A stretch of 64,000 bases of DNA. It comes from Arenibacter echinorum. GTDB lineage: Bacteria > Bacteroidota > Bacteroidia > Flavobacteriales > Flavobacteriaceae. A model generated the notes under the pieces. That model searched no databases. It was not told the DNA's origin and was given only the letters and a program-made list of their open reading frames with translations. The stretch covers positions 186,001 through 250,000 of the forward strand of contig NZ_QLLN01000006.1 in the NCBI RefSeq assembly GCF_003259375.1, read 5' to 3'. The position numbers and the translations under genes are program-made. This document shows, piece after piece, positions 8,692 through 16,630 of the stretch; the first letter of the stretch is position 1; the number at the start of each line of letters is the position of its first letter.

Positions 8692-9537
8692 ATGGAAAAG
8701 GAATTAGACATTGAAATTCTAAAATCCTCTGGGGAACGGGCCAAATTTTCCTTGGACAAACTGCGTAAATCCCTAAAACACAGTGGGGCCGACCATAATC
8801 TAGTGGAACAGATCGTAGGACAGGTGAAGGATGAACTCTATGAGGGCATCTCTACCAATGAAATCTACAATAGGGCCTATGCCCTCCTGAAAAAGAACAA
8901 ATCGGTCTTTGCTTCAAAATACAAACTAAAAAAGGCCATATACGAATTGGGACCAACTGGCTTTCCCTTTGAACGTTTTGTGGCCGCCATCCTGGAATAT
9001 TCCGGCTACCACACTAGTGTAGATCAAATAATGAACGGTATCTGTGTTACCCATGAAATTGATGTAGTTGCAGAAAAAAATGGAACCGTCACTATTATAG
9101 AATGTAAGTTCCACTCAGAAGAAGGTCGTAACTGCAACGTTAAGATTCCCCTATACATCCATTCCAGATATAACGATGTAAAAGCACATTGGGCCACCAA
9201 GAAAAACGAAAGTAGGGAACTGGATAAAGGCTGGGTAGTAACCAACACACGTTTTACCAGCGATGCCTCAACCTACGGAAAATGTGTAGGGTTGAACCTC
9301 TTAAGTTGGGACCTACCCTTAAATGATGGACTTAAGGATCGTATAGATCGTTTAGGGCTTTATCCAATTACCGTATCCACCCTACTCAGCAATAGGGAAA
9401 AACAGTTTTTGTTGAGTAGGGATGTGGTCTTATGCAGGCAACTTTGGAAGGATAAGTTTTTTTTGGACCATTTGGGAATCTCCAATACTAGGAAAGAAAA
9501 AATCCTGAATGAAATTAAACAACTTTGCAATCATTAG
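8692..9537 (+). CDS. ATP-cone domain fused to PD-(D/E)XK (Mrr-like) nuclease
   Basis: A 281-residue soluble protein. Residues about 5-86 form an ATP-cone, the nucleotide-sensing module best known from ribonucleotide reductases and NrdR. Residues about 92-210 form a restriction-endonuclease-like fold: FERFV at 93-97, HEIDVVAE with Asp124, and IIECKF with Glu137 and Lys139 as the D...E-x-K catalytic set. The last 70 residues are helical and might contact DNA. The likely activity is nucleotide-gated cleavage of DNA or RNA, but no substrate is known to me. It starts one base after mscS and ends three bases before the beta-CASP gene, so the three are translationally close. Its intact catalytic residues argue that it is active. 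Confidence 0.8.
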   Translation: MEKELDIEILKSSGERAKFSLDKLRKSLKHSGADHNLVEQIVGQVKDELYEGISTNEIYNRAYALLKKNKSVFASKYKLKKAIYELGPTGFPFERFVAAILEYSGYHTSVDQIMNGICVTHEIDVVAEKNGTVTIIECKFHSEEGRNCNVKIPLYIHSRYNDVKAHWATKKNESRELDKGWVVTNTRFTSDASTYGKCVGLNLLSWDLPLNDGLKDRIDRLGLYPITVSTLLSNREKQFLLSRDVVLCRQLWKDKFFLDHLGISNTRKEKILNEIKQLCNH

Positions 9538-9540
9538 ATC

Positions 9541-10911
9541 ATGAATACTATCAAAATACATTTCCTAGGTGCTTCCGGAACCGTGACAGGCTCCAAATTC
9601 TATTTGGAAACCCCTGAATTGAACCTGATGATCGATTGTGGTATGTTCCAAGGACTAAAGGAACTCCGACAAGAAAACTGGAATCCCTTGCCAATAGATG
9701 TCTCTAAAATAGATGTGGTGCTATTGACCCATGGACATTTGGACCATACAGGATACCTGCCCAGATTATTAAAGGAAGGTTTTAAAGGAAAAATTGTAGG
9801 AACAGCACCCACATTGGCGGTTACCCGAATAATACTTTTGGACAGCGCCAAAATACACGAGGAAGAAGCTGAGCAGGCCAATAAGGAAGGGTACAGCAAG
9901 CACGACCCCGCGCTTCCTTTTTACACCGTAAAGGAGGCAGAGCGTACTATAGATTTGTTTCAATCCAGGGAAAAGGACGAATGGATTGCCCTTTCGGAGC
10001 ACATTCGCTTCAAATACCGCTATAACGGTCACATCATCGGTGCTACCTTTATTGAATTGGAAATTTTCGGAAAACTGTTCGTTTTTTCTGGGGACGTTGG
10101 AAGATTACATGATGATTTATTGGAAGCCCCTGAACGTCCAAAATGGGGCGATTATCTTTTTGTGGAAAGCACCTATGGGAATAAATTACATCCTGAGGAA
10201 GACGTAGAAACAATACTCAGCGATCTCATAAAAACAACCATTCAAGAAAGGGGAAATCTTATCATCCCATCCTTTGCGGTGGAGCGACTACAATCGTTAA
10301 TGTATCTACTTTGGCAGTTGTACAAAAAAAACAAGATCCCCAATATCCCTGTTTTTATAGATAGCCCCATGGGCAACAATGTGTTGTCTGTTTTTGAACA
10401 ATTTCCACATTGGCATAAACTGCCGATGAACGAGTACTATGCCATGTGCAATCACTTCAATATTATAACCTCCTATGCCGACACCTGGAAGACTATCGAC
10501 GATCCCAGATCTAAAATTGTAATTGCCGGAAGCGGCATGGTTACAGGAGGCAGGGTACTTACCTATTTAAAACAGTTGATAGACATCCCATCAACATCGG
10601 TTTTATTAGTAGGCTTTCAAGCGGAAGGAACCCGAGGGCGCCAACTATTGGAAGGGGCCTATGAAATAAAGTTGTTCGGAAAGTATTATCCTGTTAAGGC
10701 AAAAATTTATCATTTGGAAAGTCTTTCTGCCCATGCCGATCAAAGCGAGCTGTTACATTGGATGGAGGAAATCGAAAATATTCCGGAAACAGTTTTCCTT
10801 ATCCATGGAGAACCTACTTCCCTCGATGCCTTTAGAGTGAAGATCAGGGATGTTCATGGTTGGAACGTACATATTCCAAAACTCAACGAAATAAAAGAAA
10901 TTTTCATCTAA
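9541..10911 (+). CDS. Metallo-beta-lactamase/beta-CASP RNase-like protein
   Basis: A 456-residue cytoplasmic protein of the CPSF73-like family. The zinc motif HGHLDH is at 64-69, and further metal-site elements are the FSGDVG and SAHAD segments. The beta-CASP insert spans roughly residues 200-340 and includes GSGMVTGGR. The C-terminal HGEP matches the RMMBL region. Family members are RNA endo- or 5'-3' exonucleases. At 456 residues it has the usual length of the bacterial stand-alone form without RNase J's C-terminal domain. It lies three bases after the ATP-cone nuclease gene, so the two probably act in the same response to damaged or foreign nucleic acid or in stress RNA turnover; that link is inference. 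Confidence 0.88.
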   Translation: MNTIKIHFLGASGTVTGSKFYLETPELNLMIDCGMFQGLKELRQENWNPLPIDVSKIDVVLLTHGHLDHTGYLPRLLKEGFKGKIVGTAPTLAVTRIILLDSAKIHEEEAEQANKEGYSKHDPALPFYTVKEAERTIDLFQSREKDEWIALSEHIRFKYRYNGHIIGATFIELEIFGKLFVFSGDVGRLHDDLLEAPERPKWGDYLFVESTYGNKLHPEEDVETILSDLIKTTIQERGNLIIPSFAVERLQSLMYLLWQLYKKNKIPNIPVFIDSPMGNNVLSVFEQFPHWHKLPMNEYYAMCNHFNIITSYADTWKTIDDPRSKIVIAGSGMVTGGRVLTYLKQLIDIPSTSVLLVGFQAEGTRGRQLLEGAYEIKLFGKYYPVKAKIYHLESLSAHADQSELLHWMEEIENIPETVFLIHGEPTSLDAFRVKIRDVHGWNVHIPKLNEIKEIFI

Positions 10912-10979
10912 AACGCAGATGACAAATCTCATTGCGGAGGTTTTTAAAAGTTCTTAACTTTATTCAAGATCCAAAAAAA

Positions 10980-11408
10980 ATGGAAAAGAAAAATACGATC
11001 ACAGATAACGGGAGGAAAATTGCCCTATTGCATTGGAAAATCCAGCAATGGAAACTGAGGTTTCAATTAATGGATGAAGAAATAGTTTTTATAAAACGCT
11101 TATTGGACTCCAATGCCTTTAAGCCCAACATCCCCAACCTATTTGAACGTCTACAAGATTACAAAACCCGTTTGCTGGATATCGAAAAAAGAAATGCGGC
11201 CGTAAGAACTCAAGTTTCATTGCACGAAAACAATTTGGGAAATGAGTTGGATATGGCGGACAGCTCCATTAGCGCTGAGGACATTAGAAAAAATGATAGT
11301 CTTCAATTGGAGGTCGATGAATGTCAGGGTGATTACCAAAACCTAAAAAGCGAAATTTTCAATTATACCGGGAGCATTCTTTTAATGAACAAACCAGAAG
11401 TAAATTAA
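10980..11408 (+). CDS. Hypothetical coiled-coil protein
   Basis: A 142-residue soluble protein with no recognised domain. It is highly charged and mostly helical. Heptad-like stretches in its middle (roughly residues 25-80) and near the end suggest a coiled coil. No signal peptide or membrane segment is present. An in-frame TTG at 10932 would add 16 residues, but the ATG at 10980 is the more usual start. It follows the beta-CASP RNase gene by 68 bases in the same direction and may be its partner or a stress-induced helper. I do not recognise the family. Confidence 0.6.
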   Translation: MEKKNTITDNGRKIALLHWKIQQWKLRFQLMDEEIVFIKRLLDSNAFKPNIPNLFERLQDYKTRLLDIEKRNAAVRTQVSLHENNLGNELDMADSSISAEDIRKNDSLQLEVDECQGDYQNLKSEIFNYTGSILLMNKPEVN

Positions 11409-11509
11409 TGGCATAACTGACCAACGTCATATTATTTCATAAGCACTTCCGCTAAATTGGCAATTATTCCTGAAAATCAAAAAGAACTATTATTACAAAG
11501 GCTTAAACC

Positions 11510-12166
11510 ATGAGAAAAGTATTAATTCTATTCGCAATATTACTAACGGGATGTTCTTCCACTAGTTTGGTAGAAAACTGGAAAAACCCGGACATTGTTC
11601 TGTTCAATGCCAATAAGGTGTTGATAGTAGGTATGGCATCAAACGATGATGCAAGAACGGATTTTGAAACGGATATGCTGAAAGAATTTAGCAAACGAAA
11701 TGTTGAAGCCATGCGCAGTCTTGATGTTTTTGACGTTTCCTTTACCGATTCCCGTAAGACCGAAAAAGAATTGGATGATGTGGAACAAAGTCTACTGGAC
11801 AAAGATTTTGATGCTATACTCTTTACCAAAGTTGTTGGTTCTGAGGATAAGGAAAGTTTTTTGAAATCCATTTCCAGATGGAACAATTATCAAGGAAGAT
11901 TTAATGACGATTATCTAAGTCACCAAGATATCTATTACGACCAGGGATATTATGATAGATTTACAGTATACCATGCCGAGACTACACTTTACTGTATTTG
12001 TGAAGGCAAGGAAAGGTCTATGATTTGGAGGGGCAGTATTGACATTTCCGACCCCAAAAACATACAAAAAACCATAAAAGATTACATAAAACTTGTTGTA
12101 ACTGCCATGGAAGACCAAGATCTAATTTTTATCAAAGAAGAAAAAAATGAAATTACTGGTCTATAG
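11510..12166 (+). CDS. Putative lipoprotein of unknown function
   Basis: A 218-residue exported protein. A hydrophobic leader of about 14 residues ends in the lipobox LLTGC, with Cys15 as the likely lipidation site. The next residues, SSTS, fit retention at the outer membrane. The mature part starts VENWKNPD and later contains two Tyr/Asp-rich stretches around residues 140-160. I do not recognise its family with confidence; the layout resembles small DUF4136-like flavobacterial lipoproteins. Its last 20 bases overlap the start of the D-lactate dehydrogenase-like gene in another frame, which suggests coupled translation. Confidence 0.7.
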   Translation: MRKVLILFAILLTGCSSTSLVENWKNPDIVLFNANKVLIVGMASNDDARTDFETDMLKEFSKRNVEAMRSLDVFDVSFTDSRKTEKELDDVEQSLLDKDFDAILFTKVVGSEDKESFLKSISRWNNYQGRFNDDYLSHQDIYYDQGYYDRFTVYHAETTLYCICEGKERSMIWRGSIDISDPKNIQKTIKDYIKLVVTAMEDQDLIFIKEEKNEITGL

Positions 12167-13154
12167 TGCTAAAGATTTTGAAATACCCTTTTTAAATGAT
12201 GCCAATAACAAGATTCATAAGGTAAGTTATACAAAAGATGCCTTGAATTCCGAGACGGCCATCCAAGCTGTTGGGCATATGGCTGTTTCCATATTTTCCG
12301 GTGATGATGCCTCTTCTTTAGTGTTGGAAAAATTATCGGATCTTGGAGTACGTTATATTAGCTTGCGATCGGCCGGGTATAACAACGTACACCTAAAAAC
12401 AGCACAAAAGTTTGGGCTTAAGGTAGCCAATGTTCCCGAATATTCCCCCTACTCCATTGCCGAACATGCGGTAGCCCTATTGCAGTCACTAAACCGGAAG
12501 ATTATTTTGGCAGATAGGAAGGTACACTCCTATAATTTTTTGCAAAACAACCTGATGGGTTTCGATTTGAACGGAAAGACCGTAGGTATTGTCGGAACTG
12601 GGAAAATTGGCAGTGTAATGGCCAAGATTATGAACGGTTTTGGTTGCAAGATATTGGCGAACGACCTTAAACCTGATTATAGACTTGTTCAATTATACGA
12701 TCTTACCTACACTTCCTTGGACGAGCTTTGTGAACAATCGGATATAATTAGCCTTCACATTCCGCTCACCCAAGAGAACTACTATTTAATAGACAAACAA
12801 AAATTGGCCTTAATGAAACCGGAGGTTGTTTTGATAAATACTGCAAGAGGAGCCTTAGTGGAAACTAAAGAATTGATTAATGCTTTGGAAAAAAACGCAA
12901 TTGGCGGCTACTGCACAGATGTTTATGAAAAGGAAATAGGATCGTTCTTTAAGGATAATTCTCTTGATGGAATCAAAGACGGGCTATTAATAAAATTATT
13001 ATCCTTTCCCAATGTACTTCTTACACCCCACCAAGGTTTTATAACCAAAGAGGCTTTGACCAATATTGCCGAAGTTACTTATGAAAATCTAAATAGTTGG
13101 GAAGAAGGTAAACCATGCCAGAACGAACTGGGTCTTGAAATGATCAATTCATAA
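12147..13154 (+). CDS. ldhA: D-lactate dehydrogenase-like 2-hydroxyacid dehydrogenase
   Basis: A 335-residue NAD-dependent D-2-hydroxyacid dehydrogenase, most like fermentative D-lactate dehydrogenase (pyruvate + NADH to D-lactate). The Rossmann motif GTGKIG is at 150-155. The catalytic Arg lies in NTARGAL (Arg234), the acidic partner is in DVYEKE (about 261-263), and the catalytic His is in TPHQGF (His295). The insertion before the last motif, containing FFKDNS, is typical of D-lactate dehydrogenases. It overlaps the lipoprotein gene by 20 bases and converges with cardiolipin synthase with a 6-base overlap. In a stress island it would recycle NADH when respiration is limited. Other 2-hydroxyacid substrates are possible. 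Confidence 0.85.
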   Translation: MKLLVYSAKDFEIPFLNDANNKIHKVSYTKDALNSETAIQAVGHMAVSIFSGDDASSLVLEKLSDLGVRYISLRSAGYNNVHLKTAQKFGLKVANVPEYSPYSIAEHAVALLQSLNRKIILADRKVHSYNFLQNNLMGFDLNGKTVGIVGTGKIGSVMAKIMNGFGCKILANDLKPDYRLVQLYDLTYTSLDELCEQSDIISLHIPLTQENYYLIDKQKLALMKPEVVLINTARGALVETKELINALEKNAIGGYCTDVYEKEIGSFFKDNSLDGIKDGLLIKLLSFPNVLLTPHQGFITKEALTNIAEVTYENLNSWEEGKPCQNELGLEMINS

Positions 13155-14561
13155 CAACGGACTAAATACTTTTCCAAAACCTTCTTTTAGTTTTTCACCC
13201 CAAGGTCTTTTTATATGATCTTCGTAGACCAGCATTCTACTTGAGTAGGCATCCTTAAGAAAGTCCTCCTTCAACAGCTGTGCAAAAGGGGCATCATAAA
13301 CAATGGCATTTACTTCATAATTCTGTTCAAAACTCCTATCATCCAAATTGGCCGTGCCTATGGTAGCTATGCCGTCATCACTAACAATGATTTTACTATG
13401 TAAAAATCCGTCTGGAAATAAATAGATCTTCACCCCGGATTTAAGAAGGGGCTCAAAATAAGACCTTACACTCCAACTTACTATTTTGTTGTCCGCATTT
13501 TCCGAAACCATTAAACGTACATCCACTCCTCCCAAAGCAGCGGTCTGTAAGGCCTCCATTATAGCCTGTCCCGGAATTACATATGGATTGGTAATAAACA
13601 GATAATTCTTCGCCTTATTTATAATTGTAAAGTAAGTCTGTTCCAAGGAAGGAAAATCATCATCCGGTCCCCCAGAGACGATCTGGACAAGTTTACCTTC
13701 ATTTTTTTCAATAGGGCCTTTATCAGTATCCAAGGGCAGCACAGAAATTGTCTTCTGACAAACCAAATACCAATCCATTGCAAAAACAAAATCCAAATGA
13801 CTCGCTGAAGTACCCTTCAATCGTAGGTGCATATCGTGCCAATTGCCCAGTTCCACATCGCCTTTTAAGTATTTATCCGATACGTTGATTCCCCCGGTAA
13901 ATGCCACCTTGCCATCTACGACAATGATCTTTCTATGATTTCTATAGTTTAAGGAAGAAAAAAAACGCCCAAACTTGAATGGTAGAAAAGGATATACCTC
14001 TACACCTATAGTTGTTAATTTTTTCAAATAGACCTTACTTAATGAAAAACTGCCGATACCGTCATAGATCATCCTTACCTCCACCCCTTGCGCAATTTTA
14101 CGCTCAAAAAGCTGCAATAGCCTTTGCGTAAGTTCCCCTTCTTCAAAAATGTAGTATTGTAGATGTATGCGGTATTGGGCGTTTTCCAAAGCTTCGAAGA
14201 TAGATTCGAAGGTCGTTTTTCCATCTTTCAGAAGTCGGAGTTCATTATTGTCCGTGGGAGGAAAATGTGAATTCCGGTAAACCAAGGTCATTAGTTTTTG
14301 GTACTTTCCGCTCATGGAAGCCATGTGCTCCAATAAGGGTTCCGGCAAATTTAAAAAAGCCTTCTTTTTTAATTTTAGCAACTTATTTTTTCTCCTATTT
14401 CTTCCCAGAAGTAGATAAAGAAACATTCCGCCCACGGGTATGGTAAAAATGGCCAGAAGCCAAGCCAAACTTTTTGAAGGTTTGGCACCGTGCAAAAGAA
14501 TACTTATGATAATGGCTAGGGCAATAAGTAAATAAAGACTAAGAAAAATAGCATTCCACAT
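13149..14561 (-). CDS. cls: Cardiolipin synthase
   Basis: A 470-residue phospholipase-D-superfamily enzyme of the inner membrane that joins two phosphatidylglycerols into cardiolipin. Two hydrophobic segments lie within the first 55 residues. Both HKD motifs are intact: HRKIIVVDGK beginning at His209, and HSKIIVSDDG beginning at His388, each followed by the usual G-G/T-x-N element. The ATG at 14561 was chosen over an in-frame TTG at 14597, since it puts the first hydrophobic segment at the N-terminus. It converges on ldhA with a 6-base overlap. A 17-bp inverted repeat and a TGATAATTATCA palindrome lie upstream. Confidence 0.9.
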   Translation of the reverse strand: MWNAIFLSLYLLIALAIIISILLHGAKPSKSLAWLLAIFTIPVGGMFLYLLLGRNRRKNKLLKLKKKAFLNLPEPLLEHMASMSGKYQKLMTLVYRNSHFPPTDNNELRLLKDGKTTFESIFEALENAQYRIHLQYYIFEEGELTQRLLQLFERKIAQGVEVRMIYDGIGSFSLSKVYLKKLTTIGVEVYPFLPFKFGRFFSSLNYRNHRKIIVVDGKVAFTGGINVSDKYLKGDVELGNWHDMHLRLKGTSASHLDFVFAMDWYLVCQKTISVLPLDTDKGPIEKNEGKLVQIVSGGPDDDFPSLEQTYFTIINKAKNYLFITNPYVIPGQAIMEALQTAALGGVDVRLMVSENADNKIVSWSVRSYFEPLLKSGVKIYLFPDGFLHSKIIVSDDGIATIGTANLDDRSFEQNYEVNAIVYDAPFAQLLKEDFLKDAYSSRMLVYEDHIKRPWGEKLKEGFGKVFSPLL

Positions 14562-14699
14562 GTGTTCTTTATAATTAATTGACTGGGATAAGTGCAATTA
14601 ACAAAGTTCGGAAATTGTGGTGTTTTATCTATGATAATTATCAGCTTATGATGGCATAGAGCTATTTACAGCTAACCCTTAAACCGTAGAACGAGAAAT

Positions 14700-14742
14700 A
14701 TATACCCCTCAAAACAAAATATTTATGTTTTGAGGGGTATAT
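14700..14742. terminator. 17-bp perfect inverted repeat, probable terminator
   Basis: The arms 14700-14716 and 14726-14742 are exact reverse complements (core ACCCCTCAAAACA) around a 9-base loop. The repeat sits 80 bases beyond the stop of the minus-strand gene at 14823-15374 and 139 bases upstream of cls. No long T-tract follows on either strand, so it could be a terminator or an operator. Confidence 0.5.
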
Positions 14743-14822
14743 GCAGTCCTTATTATGTTGTTTCCAGTAATTGGAAAAACCAGTTTTATTCCCGAATCAA
14801 CGGGATTTTTGGATGACTTAAC

Positions 14823-15374
14823 CTAGGAATGTGCCAGCTTGCCTGCGAGTATGCCAGGGCCTTTAAAAAACTGTGCAATTGACTTCAAAAGTCCCATTGA
14901 TTTATAGGGTACAAAATCAAATCGCAGAATAGTTTCTGGAGATTCCTCACCTTCAATGGTCAGTCCGTTCACTATCTCAAAGTCCAGAAACTTAATTCCG
15001 TCCGCACGTTCTTGATATCTATCACTATAGATTATTTTACTCCCAGATTTGCCAAGATAAAATCTGAATGCACTGTAAGAACCTGTTTCCAAGCTAAGTA
15101 CGCTTTTGGATTTTAGAAAAAGTCCTGTATGCATACCTTTTATAGGTATGGCAGCCTGACCCGGGAAGTCCGCAATAAAATGCTCCTTTCCCTTAGTATC
15201 TATAGCAGAAAACTTAGTAATGTTCAAATCCATTTCGGACACTTTCATATCCGTGGCGTAGCTGTTCCTTAGCACCAAATCCTTTATACATTTTCCATTT
15301 GAATCCAATAGATACCTATCGGAAAGCAGTGGTACCACTTGCCAAGTCTTGGGATAAAAATTCATTTTTTTCAT
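14823..15374 (-). CDS. Hypothetical protein, PilZ-like or lipid-scavenging type not assigned
   Basis: A 183-residue soluble protein that I do not recognise. It starts MKKMNFYPKTW at the ATG at 15374; an in-frame upstream extension of 15 residues is hydrophobic but would need a weaker start, and the shorter form is preferred. The body is rich in short beta-strand-like stretches, for example LRNSYATDMKVSEMDL and FPGQAAIPIKGMHTGLFL, ending in a helix AQFFKGPG. The repeated pattern of residues before 'G(I/L)' resembles small beta-barrel domains such as PilZ, but the canonical RxxxR and DxSxxG motifs are absent. It is monocistronic, followed by the 14700-14742 hairpin. Confidence 0.55.
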   Translation of the reverse strand: MKKMNFYPKTWQVVPLLSDRYLLDSNGKCIKDLVLRNSYATDMKVSEMDLNITKFSAIDTKGKEHFIADFPGQAAIPIKGMHTGLFLKSKSVLSLETGSYSAFRFYLGKSGSKIIYSDRYQERADGIKFLDFEIVNGLTIEGEESPETILRFDFVPYKSMGLLKSIAQFFKGPGILAGKLAHS

Positions 15375-15814
15375 AACGAAATATTTAAAGAATACGCCTA
15401 CAAATTTATAGACATACACTTCCTCATGAAACAGCAGGATTTTCCAATTTATATGCTATTTTAACCACATGTTGAATATGATTCTTAAAGCAATGTTAAT
15501 ATTTAGCATACTTGGACCAATACCAATACAGAGTACTTTACAAGTTCCTAAGGTTGTTACGATAACCAAGAGGTTAAACTGTAGGAAATAATAATTGTAA
15601 ATACAATTAATCTGGAATTCGCTATTGGGATAAAAGTGATTTTCTGAAGCCTTTATTGTGTAGTATGAATGAAGCTATCTTCAAAAAAAAAGAGTTCGGT
15701 TTTATTTCAATACTAGGTTCTATAAATGATCGTAATACGTGGTATAAACATAATTACAATAGTGTTTGGGCTAACATTATTACATCTTGGGTGCAACCCT
15801 AAGCCACCTAACTT
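15375..15814. other. Intergenic region, no supported gene
   Basis: This 440-base AT-rich gap separates two minus-strand genes. A 45-codon ATG-to-stop frame exists on the plus strand at 15665-15802, but it shows no recognisable domain and no promoter box; I regard it as chance. No repeat, tRNA or clear terminator is seen. Confidence 0.5.
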
Positions 15815-16369
15815 CTAAAAGGTAATATTTACGAACGGCAGTACGGGACTTGTATATACACTTTCATCTTCCTTATACAGCAAGTTGTACTTTGCCCCTA
15901 CCGATATTTTTTCGTTTATATTCCACCCTAAACCTACAAAGAGTGCAGAGTCCCAATAATCATCGGTAACTTTTCCCGTGGGGGTCTCGGTTTTGGTATT
16001 CACCTTGAGCTGGGCAAATTCCAACAGTGTGGTCAGTTGTCTGATAGGCCTATACTGGGTTATGATGTTCGCTCCAAAAGTAGTGGTACTCTGCAAATCC
16101 TTTATGGAGGTATAACTGCCTTGGATTCCGCCTCCTAGACTCACCTTATGGCTTACTTCATATATTAAATTGGGAGCTAAACTAATATTGGTCCCCCCAA
16201 CAAAGCTCAAGCCAAACCCTAAGCCAAATTTTAATCTGTTTTCTGTTTTGGAGGTGCTATCTACTACTGCTATGTCCGTAGTCTGGGAAAATGCTCTTTC
16301 ACTGAAAACGAACACTCCTATAGCCATGCTCAAGGTTAAAAAGAATCTGTTTAATTTTATCTTGGTCAT
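15815..16369 (-). CDS. Small outer-membrane beta-barrel protein
   Basis: A 184-residue exported protein. The signal peptide spans about residues 1-28, with the cleavage region RAFSQ. The mature chain alternates short amphipathic strands rich in Gly and aromatic residues (LKFGLGFGLSF, KVSLGGGIQGSY, SALFVGLGWNI, KISVGAKYNLLY) and ends in Phe, as outer-membrane barrels recognised by the BAM complex do. About eight strands fit an OmpW/OmpX-sized porin-like barrel. The function is unknown. It is divergent from the PhoD-like gene across 261 bases. Confidence 0.7.
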   Translation of the reverse strand: MTKIKLNRFFLTLSMAIGVFVFSERAFSQTTDIAVVDSTSKTENRLKFGLGFGLSFVGGTNISLAPNLIYEVSHKVSLGGGIQGSYTSIKDLQSTTTFGANIITQYRPIRQLTTLLEFAQLKVNTKTETPTGKVTDDYWDSALFVGLGWNINEKISVGAKYNLLYKEDESVYTSPVLPFVNITF

Positions 16370-16586
16370 ATTAATGGTCGGTTATATTATAAAGCCTTAT
16401 TTGTCTGATTCAAGATATGGCTTTTTTTAACATTATTCAATATTTATTTTGCCTCAGGGAATAATCATGGTAAGCATGCTTATATGGCTTTCGAGTTCTG
16501 TCCAATATATTGGACCAAGGATTGTAGAATTTTTTGTCTGCAAAAACTGAAGTTCTTGTATACTTCTGGGGTTTGAATAAATAACA

Positions 16587-16594
16587 TATATTTG
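16587..16594 (+). promoter_or_regulatory. Probable -7 box of the phoD-like gene
   Basis: TATATTTG matches the Bacteroidota -7 consensus TAnnTTTG exactly and lies 36 bases before the GTG start at 16631. A TCTG about 18 bases upstream is a poor -33 match. Confidence 0.5.
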
Positions 16595-16630
16595 GTTTGT
16601 ACAGTTACAGATAACCATTAAAAATATATC

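Noticed and set aside
15665..15802. A 45-codon plus-strand frame in the gap before the outer-membrane barrel gene
   Set aside because: No promoter, no domain, and it runs against both neighbouring genes; such lengths occur by chance.
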